From Spinacia oleracea (Eukaryota; Streptophyta; Magnoliopsida; Caryophyllales; Amaranthaceae), in the NCBI RefSeq assembly GCF_020520425.1, contig NC_079487.1, forward strand, positions 105,000,141 to 105,064,140: a stretch of 64,000 bases of DNA, written 5' to 3'. The translations under genes and the position numbers were made by a program. The notes below the pieces were generated by a model that was not told the origin of the DNA, did not search any database, and saw only the letters and a list, made by a program, of their open reading frames with translations. Positions 56,301 to 64,000 of the stretch are shown piece by piece. Every line of letters begins with the position of its first letter. The stretch's first letter is position 1.

Positions 56301-59300
56301 TGTGACATTGTTTCACAACTCTACATTCTGTGCCATATAATATTGTAGGTCTAATTGCCATACGGTAGAATTTCCCCTTCAATCTATTGGGTATGCCTGA
56401 ATCAAATAGAAACCCTGAACGCTTGTGAATAGAAGAATAAAAAAGGATATCCCTTTGGATGTCAACGGACATTTTGTATGAGCTAAATCTGTTCGCCGTA
56501 GTCATCCTTGTGGTCATAAAACGTAATTGGTTGTCGACTTACTTGTAATTAGTATCCTTACATTCTGGTTGATTTATACTTCTTATGTCTGTCTCTCTCT
56601 ATTTGAGGGAACTTGCGGGGGGGGGGGGGGGGGGTGGTTGATGTTATATTTTAAGTCTTTCTCAACTGTTTTCTTCTTCTTTTTTAGACTGATATCATGG
56701 CCATGGTCAGTAACATTTAGCTGAATTTTGTTTGCAGAATCTTGAAAGCCGTAGATGATGCCCTACATCTTTCAGATCTTTTTGGGATTCAACCTTTTGA
56801 TCCTGCTGTTCTTTCAGTGCTTTTTGTATTTTCAAATGTGTGGCAGTTGGTTGATGCATCTTTGGATGATGAAGCGTTGCTGGAATACAGTACAGATAAG
56901 AGTTCTAGATGGCTGACAGAGATACAAACTATGGATATTGATGATAGTGGCCACTTTCCGGAAAACAGAACAGAATTCCAAGAGGGAATGTTTAAAACGA
57001 ATACCTTGATGGCTATTGAGATGATAGTGGAATATTTGCAAAGCAGGGTAACATCACAGATTCTTTTCTTGGTGCGTCAAAATATGTAAGCGCTATTTTT
57101 TTATGGTGCTTGTGTTTTTTGTTTCATCTTCTAAATTATATCTATGCAAATTGGAGACTGCAAGAATCTAATTTTAGTTGACCATCTTTTGAAATCCTTG
57201 CATGCTGTATTACTGATGCAAATAATTTTAGCACGTTGCAATTATGCTGAAGTACTTAGACCATAACACTAAGAGGTGTGCGTGAACTTGAATCATATGC
57301 TAAAGAGGGCCTATATTATCTATTTATTTAGTTAAAATCAAAAGGAGATGTAGGTTTAGAAGGACCAGGGCCCTCTGAAAGAAAGTTAATTCATAATGTG
57401 TGTCAAACTTTCTTATGCTACTTAGATCTTGGCCAAGTAACAGTAAGAACCATTGCTCTATGACATTTTTCTGCAAGAAGCTTTTCCCCCGGAAAATCTG
57501 GTTTCCATCCCCATAACACCCAAGAGATAAGTTGCCCACCATCAAGTTCTTGTAATCACCTGCAAATTCTCCATAAAAATCAAGAACCCATGCCGTTGAC
57601 CCCTATAGTGGAAAACAACCAGATCCATAGACAGGATGCCAGTCCACTGTCCATTATGTGAGAAACTATAGCTTCTGGACTCCTTGCTAGTTCCCACAAA
57701 AATGCAAAATACCAAAGTTAGGAAAATATTTATAATTCAAGTGTAAGATTGGTGTATGACAGTATGAGGAGATAGGGGGTGACTATTTATGATATATGAG
57801 GAGACTTCCACAAGTGACCTTTACTCGGATGGAACTATTATTGGAAAATTGAGTAATTTTAATTGCCTCAGTACTACACACTTCCTTTTTCTTGGAATTG
57901 CGTTTGGAGAATGATACTTGCAATCATTACGAGGTCGCCTTTTCTGTCTATTATAATCTGGAAAAACGCCATCATATTAGTTTCATGACAGACGTGCCAA
58001 TTGCGAACAAGATCTTATACATGTGTGAATAAAATGACTAGAAGCTACCACAAGATAGTACTTTTATCATATGCGATCATGCTTCACTACATGGCAATGC
58101 ACTTCTACTCTGTAGTCTGTATGCTGAAACATGTTGGAGACATAAACAATTTGATTTGTCTTAAAGTGATTCGTAACATCATTAAATAATACATGGTGGA
58201 AAATGGGAATAAGGTTTTCCATCACATGACTACATGAGTGCAGCACAACCACACTACATATGATAATGAGTAACCGGGAGCTGGTCGGATGCAGTTTCTA
58301 TTAATCTAGAATTCAGATCTCTCATCCACTTGTTACTATTGGATTTACATCAGGGTTGGAGATCATGCTTTCTAGTTTCATGCTGTTGGATTCCAGGTCC
58401 CCTCACCCTGTAATTCCTTTTTCTTTTCTTAGTGGAAATTTTCTTACTAGAAGAAGCAAACGAGTTACATCGTCTCTCCATTATTTAGTTCGAGAGAAGG
58501 CGTCTTGGGAAATTCAATTATATTCAGCGCCTGTTTTGGAGGGTGAATTAATTTTCTCAAACATCTGAAACTAGCGTATCTGACTATTATTTCCATTGGA
58601 GAAAGTATTTATTTGGTTTATTGCATAATTGGATAAAAGGTCAACCAACTTTAAGTTCTGATCACTATCATGCATTGACTAGGCCCTCACATTGGAGAGA
58701 TTTCTACCAACATCTGCAACTGCTAGCTTCCAAATCATTGGCTTTAAGGAGTTCCAAGATCACAACTCCAGAAATCTTTGCGCAGATGGCATCTGATACA
58801 CGCAAACATTTGCATTGGCAATGCAAGACAAACCTACAGCACCAGTTCCATGCAGTAATGGCCCCTGGATGCTTTTTACCATCTTCAGTTCAATGTCATG
58901 GTGCTAGTAATTCTTCTCTGTGGCTCCCAATTGATTTGTTTCTAGAAGATGCTATGGAGGGGATTATAGTGACTCCGACATGTGTCATTGATACACTTAC
59001 TGGTATGTTTTCCACGTGGTATTTCATGTTGTTATATGTGTAGTTTCATGCCAAAAGAGAGAAAAAATTATGTAGTTCACATGCAGGTATGGTAAAATCT
59101 CTCCAGGCACTTTACAGCACCACATGGCATGACACCTTCCTTGGCCTATGGATTGCAATCCTACGACTTGTTCAAAGGGTATGTTTTTTAGTCTAGCTAG
59201 CAATGCTAGTACTCTCTCCGTCCCATATTATTTGTCAAGTTTTCCTTTTTTACATGTCCCGGAATAGTTTGGAAGTTTCCAATAATAGTAATAATAAAGT

Positions 59301-62300
59301 AGAAATTTATGACACAACTAAATAGCTATTGGCCATAAGTAATATTAATGGTGGGAACATCACCAATAAATGGCGTTCCCTTGATATTTTTCATTCCCTA
59401 CACAACTAGCGTGGGATGTAGGGAGTAGCATATAGTCAATTGGACAAACAGTGTCTTTTTTATGGTTTTGAAGGAAGGAAAAGGGATGTTTTTTAGCGGG
59501 TTCTTTTCTGCTGCTCTGTTCTGTGAACTATTATGTTCGTACTAGTATCACATTTAGTTTTGTTTTTTACTAATTGATTGTTCATTCGTGTGCAAAGTTA
59601 AGGACGTAAATTCATCTAATCATATCAAGCACCATCTGCTATTTATTTGTTGACCCCAGATATTACTAGGTCTTGATACTACATTTCCGTTCTATGGGGT
59701 GTTGTTTTAGATTACCCCGCATAATTTGAGCTGTATAATCAACCCCTTCGTAGATTTTTGCTCATTAATGCACCTCTTATTCTCTCCTTGCTAGGCCGTT
59801 TTTTGTCGTCAGTGCTACTGATTTTGACTTCAATTTGGCGGTCTCAACAGTAGTATCTCTGTTGCTTTCTCCATTTGGTTGGACTCTTGTTCTTGTAATC
59901 CTACTAGTTTTGTTTGATCTGGAGTTGAATTCATGTTGGAATAGATACACACATGCTGCTCACGTTGTCCTCTTAAGCCTGTAAGGACACGTCGAATGGA
60001 ATTATGTAGAGAAGTTCGTTATTAAAGATGAAACAAAAATATAACTAACGGGCAACTTCAATGTGAGGCCTGACTCGGGGTAAAAATCCAACTCAATGTA
60101 GAAAAGCCTTCATACTACCTCTGCCATAATTAACAGTTGATTTCTAGTCTGCCAACTCTTTATCCCAACGGATAAAATGTCCCCTCCAATAATTATCCTG
60201 ATTTTAGTGTATATCTCTGCTCAACATTACCGTAACAGAAATTGGCATTCTTTTCTCACATGGCAGTGCGAGTAGAGGAAGTATCTTGCTGATTTGATGC
60301 TCCCTGACGCCTTCCCACCACTTCCATAGTTTGTGTCATTACTCATTGGTATGCAAACCAGGTGCAACATGAACAGACGAACTGGGTTGTTATAACTCTG
60401 AACAGTCTGAGCCTTGTTTGTATCTTCTTATAGGAAGTTAAGTTTCTACATGCATAGACTCCCAAGTCCTGAGTTGACCACCCAGTTAGGACATTATGAA
60501 CTGTAACCTTCAAGCCACTGGAATCTAACCACTTCCTATGTCAAAGCAAATGTTAAGTGGAAATCTTGTTAAAAAATCCTTGGAATGCATTGGTTACTTT
60601 CACACAAACATACCACTCCAGGGATTACCCATAATGAGCCTTCATGTCTCAGCCTCATGCGCGTAGTAGCCATTATCTCACATTCCACCCCTTATGGACA
60701 TTGTGATGCTACAGTGCAGCGTTACACATCAGTTCATGCACACTCATCGCCTCAGCCTCACAACAAGGCTCTTCAGATGCCTTGTGCGTTGCCTGTGCTC
60801 TAAGGGCTTTCAGAGAATGCCATTGCTGTCCACAATGGGTACTCTCCCTCAAATTCTTTATTCACTAAGTGCTGCCTCCTTGTCATCCGTCGATGCTTCT
60901 CCAATGTAGTAATTCATCTATGTAAACCTTCTCTTCCACTTTTCCCATCAATTCTCCATACACCCCTATTTTTTTAGTTTAAGAAAAGTACTTACTACTC
61001 CCTCCGTCCCGGATTAGTTTTTACACTTTCCATGTTTATCCATCCCATATTAGTTTTTACACTAATATTTTGGGAAGACACCAAAATTATTTTAATAACA
61101 CACTCTTTCCATTACCAAAAAGTTAGGGTCCTACACTCTCACATTCAATTAAAAAAAATATTTTACTATCTTCTATCACATTTTCTTTTCAATAAAACAA
61201 TACCCCACTATCTCATTTTACATCTACTTTTCAAATAAAATAATATTTGATAACCAAACGACAAATTATCTCCTAAAACTGCGTGTCCAGATAAGTGTTA
61301 AAAGTCAAAACAAATCTGGGACGGAGGGACTTTAACTTGGAAAGGGTAATACATAGAGAGGAGTAAGGACAATGTGTGTTCACAGAGAAATTCTGTCAAA
61401 ATTACAGGATAGCCCAATTCCTTTGTATCTCCCCTAGAAAATAATTTGGGGAAGTCCCAGCTTCCTTATCCCATATAGAAGCCAACAAAGCCACTGTATC
61501 CCAGTGCAAGTCACGCGGGGTTTACCATTTTCATAAAGTCGACCATTTCTTTGCAGTAAATAAACACCACAAGTTTTTCCATTACTTCATTTCGCCAAAG
61601 CACTTTTCCTTTTTCTTTACCAAAACCCACAAATCGAATAACCACTCCTTTATGTTCGCAGATGGGCACATCCACGTCTCCTCTGTTTACACTGCGAAGA
61701 GAATTCTCCAAAGATAGCTAGCGATTCCAGTGTAGGAAAACACGAGAGCAAAGCAAGTGTATGTTTGGTGAGATAGCCAGATTCATTCTATGCTTTTGGA
61801 GCATATAGCCAGTGTTGTTCCTTCCAAAAGCTAGTGTCAAATCAAATGCTTTCACCTCAAGAGGGACACTAGCTTTCCAAATGAAATTTGCTAGTGGAAA
61901 TGTGTATTTAGGTGAATGATATTCAGACAAGTAAGAAAGGACTTATAAGAAAAAACCTCTGATGGATCTCCCAACCACACTCTAGAATAATCTACATCCA
62001 TTACATGATTAATAGCTAGAGGTCTCACACAGTAGTGAGTGCATCACTTCCTCTACCTCTCGGTTATAGTCCCACACATCCCCGCAAAAAAATCCGACAC
62101 TAAAACATTATGCAGTGTAGATAAGCAGGAAGGTCTTGGAAAACTGGCACTAAAAGGCTGCTCTCCAATCCAAACGTATTCCCAAAAAGTCTAAAACGGA
62201 ACATTTATTCCGTTCCGTATCTTCAACCTCACTGACGGTGTAACTAGAGGTGAAATACTGACGGTGTAACTAGAGGTGAAATAAATTCCAAGGGCTTGAA

Positions 62301-63725
62301 CATCCCGCCCATTCAGAACAATACTTCTAACACCTAGTGGCATGTTTGTGGGCTTCATCATCCGTAGATGTTTTCTTTGTCCCTTTTGGATTAACAAATT
62401 GTCTGTAATTAAATTAAGTAAAATGGAGATTATATAATTTTTCTATGACCTTCCTGTGAGAATTGTTAACAACCCATCAGGCCATTAGTTTAGGGAGAAA
62501 CCATTAAATTAGAAAAGGCAAGGAGCCAAGGAGTGACATGAGAGAGAATAAATGAGGAAAAGTCAGATGAGAGTGGACAAGTGGAGCTACTATTGTCATT
62601 TGCCAAATTTATTATTTCAAGAACAGGCAAATGATCATTTATTTTTAAGTAATAAAAAGACGTATAGACCCTAAGGAGGCGTCACGATGTACAAACGGAG
62701 GGCAATTGGTAAAGAAAAGCATGATGTCGTACTTCGATGGAGCAATTTATCTACATTATCAAGAAAAGCTAAGTATCACTGAAAAACTAACACATGAGTA
62801 ACTTGACTCCAGCTATACAGTAGCAAAAGGAAATGGTGCATGATTTGATAACTGATTGATGAGAATTCATCTCATGTTCCTTATGCACTTTAGACCTTAA
62901 TTTGTCTTTCCATCTGAAACAACCTTGATAATTATTTCCGAGAGTGTTAGAGGCTTTCTACTTGTAGTCTCCAGATTGTTGATTTGGTTAGGGATTCATC
63001 TATCCTTAACTCCTCGTTCCTTCTATAAGCACTTGCAAAAAAATTGGTTCCGTTTTTCTCTCCTGTTTCTACTTGAAACTGGAAAGCTAGGCTATGATAT
63101 TTGTGACGAAAGCTTTCCTCTCCGCTTCCAATTTATAAATGCAGCTTCTACTGTAGATTCATAAGAAAGGACATTATGTGTTAGTTTGTTGCCTGAGAAT
63201 TTCCGTCCTTTAAACTTCCAGATACAGCTTACACTTCTCATTAATAGGAGTATAGAGTATTACATTTGTTTTTTCTGCTTTGAGAAATTCATTTATTCAT
63301 GTATACAGGGATACTAGATGTATATGGAATAATGTATTCATCTCAAGTTCTTTAAATAATGTTATTTCCTCCGTTACTGTTTCAGGAGAAAAATCCTTGT
63401 GAGGGTCCTGTAGCTCGTCTTGACACTTGCTTGTGCATGTTATTATCCATTACACCTCTTGTGCTTGTTAACCTTGTTGACGAGCAAAATATGGAGTCTG
63501 AGTTTAGTCAAATGGAGGATAAACAGGCTTCTAAAAGTCGTCTCCATGAGTTGATTTCCAGTTTGCAGCAGTTAGGTGAATATGAAGGCTTGTTGACTCC
63601 TCCTTCATCTGTTGCTTCAATCGCAAATCAGGCTGCTATCAAAGCTATAATGTATCTTTCCGGTCTCAATATCACCAGTGGATACCTCGATTCTTTCAGT
63701 GTCAGTGATGTACCAATTAACTGTG
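53337..63725 (+). CDS. MED33: Mediator tail subunit MED33 (REF4/RFR1), first six exons (partial)
   Basis: MED33 is a plant-type tail subunit of Mediator in the nucleus; in Arabidopsis REF4/MED33B and RFR1/MED33A restrain the phenylpropanoid pathway. Exons that keep phase: 53337-53620, 55387-55497, 56738-57085, 58683-59002, 59087-59178 and 63386-63725, 498 codons so far, against about 1,300 in the family, so it runs off the right edge. Recognisable blocks: FWETVLELTKSAQEKNIDPL, AWAIQLGATLNSAGLTLPSV at the N-terminus, RSLHPAAYRLYMELLKRYG, AVDDALHLSDLFGIQ, MPSHWRDFYQHLQLLASKSL, TTWHDTFLGLWIAILRLVQR and SRLHELISSLQQLGEYEG. The start has an in-frame Met followed by the conserved block. Introns are long and loaded with repeats (intron 5 is 4.2 kb), but the exons look intact. 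MED33A or B cannot be told. Confidence 0.92.
53940..54800 (+). repeat. Diverged poly-G minisatellite in MED33 intron 1
   Basis: Four to five imperfect units of about 150-250 bases, each made of ATTGAGTTCATAGCGTGAG, a G-rich run, a TATAAA-like stretch, GGCCACATTTGGGTT, CACAACATTTAAGCCTA and a GTTTACAAAATG-like end. Examples start near 53953, 54103, 54380, 54540 and 54783. Two units carry pure G runs: 54260-54273 (14 G) and 54560-54576 (17 G). Non-coding. Confidence 0.8.
55844..56137 (-). mobile_element. Non-autonomous Helitron, 294 bp, in MED33 intron 2
   Basis: Minus strand starts A then TCTATACTAATATTTTAAA at 56137 and ends CTAG followed by T at 55844. It is the better-preserved relative of the copy at 11340-11635 in the CUE gene. 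Non-coding. Confidence 0.75.
56236..56450 (-). pseudogene. LINE reverse-transcriptase fragment
   Basis: The minus-strand frame contains NRLKGKFYRMAIRPTILYGT, then ECRVVKQCHIHKMNVAEMRM, the well-known block after the catalytic part in plant LINE reverse transcriptases (family form KGKFYRTAIRPAMLYGTECW). Only about 70 codons match, with no catalytic part and no 3' end, so it is a short dead scrap in MED33 intron 2. Confidence 0.8.
56617..56634 (+). repeat. Poly-G run (18 G) in MED33 intron 2
   Basis: An uninterrupted run of 18 G about 100 bases before exon 3, a third long G run in this gene besides the two in intron 1. It can form a G-quadruplex in the transcript. Confidence 0.95.
59210..59427. 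mobile_element. Stowaway-type MITE, about 218 bp
   Basis: TA then CTCTCTCCGTCCCATATTAT at the left and GGGATGTAGGGAG then TA at the right. It lies 31 bases after the donor of MED33 exon 5. Non-coding. Confidence 0.8.
60996..61331. mobile_element. Stowaway-type MITE, about 336 bp
   Basis: TA then CTCCCTCCGTCCCGGATTAG at the left; AAATCTGGGACGGAGGGA at the right, a near-perfect inverted pair. The right TA is blurred. It lies in MED33 intron 5. The interior is AT-rich and non-coding. Confidence 0.82.
61718..61930 (-). pseudogene. LINE-type zf-RVT fragment in MED33 intron 5
   Basis: The minus-strand frame reads FPLANFIWKASVPLEVKAFD then LTLAFGRNNTGYMLQKHRMN and LAISPNIHLLC. This is the zinc-binding region found after the reverse transcriptase of plant LINEs (family form IWKSKVPLKVKFFLWL...ICVLC). 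About 60 codons, with no neighbouring domains, so a dead fragment. Confidence 0.75.
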
Positions 63726-64000
63726 GTGAGTAACTTCTAGTCTTCTTTGTTCACGGAGCCATTTATGCTTCTGTGATTTAAATATGTAATTTTAGTTGAC
63801 CAATTGAATGAGAATCTGTTATGCATTAATTTGGATCTTTAATCATGTTCCAGTAGATTATCCATGTGTGTTAGGAAGCTATGAGGTGTTCCCTGGACTT
63901 GCCTTTCTAATGCACAATGCGGGCGGCATACCTTATTTCTCCTTGATTCTGTTATACATCATTAGCTATTGTGTTATTATATTGTGATTACCAGTTTTGT
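63726..64000 (+). other. MED33 intron 6 (partial)
   Basis: Begins with the donor GTGAGT after the sixth exon. AT-rich, no further exon before the window ends. Confidence 0.75.

Noticed and set aside
57324-57545. A 73-aa minus-strand frame in MED33 intron 3
   Set aside because: No recognisable domain; length is within chance for this composition.

Overview
This is a stretch of plant nuclear DNA: long AT-rich introns with GT-AG borders, a chloroplast-type protein, plant-only families (MED33, CBS-DUF21, FAR1-type transposase) and a dense load of plant transposons. The recurring CGGAGTA motif of the Stowaway-type MITEs and the repeat types suggest an Amaranthaceae/Caryophyllales species (spinach, beet or goosefoot relatives). 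That placement is inference; the host genes alone only say eudicot.

Host genes, left to right: (1) 781-2895 (+), the 3' part of a CNNM/CBS-DUF21 membrane protein (Mg transport family), whose membrane exons lie left of the window; (2) 4558-5529 (+), an intronless 323-aa plastid-type protein carrying the N-terminal block known from RH33-type DEAD-box helicases but no helicase domain; (3) 12651-6011 (-), a 586-aa CUE-domain (ubiquitin-binding) protein in eight coding exons with a 5'UTR intron; (4) 44622-40294 (-), a 399-aa protein of unknown function with a hydrophobic C-terminal half; (5) 53337 to beyond the right edge (+), the first six exons of Mediator subunit MED33 (REF4/RFR1). These genes are unrelated in function and there is no operon logic.

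Between and inside them lies layered mobile DNA. 13311-27845 is a short Helitron split by a very young, whole-looking 12.8-kb Ty3/Gypsy element of the Tat lineage (14291-27077) that landed in the Helitron's TA microsatellite. It carries antisense reading frames and two tandem-repeat arrays. 28161-37414 is a Mutator-like element with two convergent genes: a FAR1-type transposase, now broken, and a second protein with an AT-hook-like N-terminus. All of its larger introns and spacers are built from GTAACTAT-type short repeats, which are absent from its exons; this is the most unusual feature here. 37774-39291 is a solo LTR with perfect 5-bp target duplication, itself carrying an hAT-like MITE. 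44987-46011 is a 1-kb Mutator-type MITE with a perfect 9-bp duplication. 46082-51570 is a candidate gene-capturing Helitron with a ribosomal-protein uS19/RPS15-like exon piece, two further exon-like pieces, a nested small Helitron and a truncated LTR. Introns of the host genes hold more Helitrons, Stowaway MITEs, LINE scraps and poly-G minisatellites.

Exon borders were placed by reading frame, GT-AG sites and remembered family sequences. No alignment or transcript was available.
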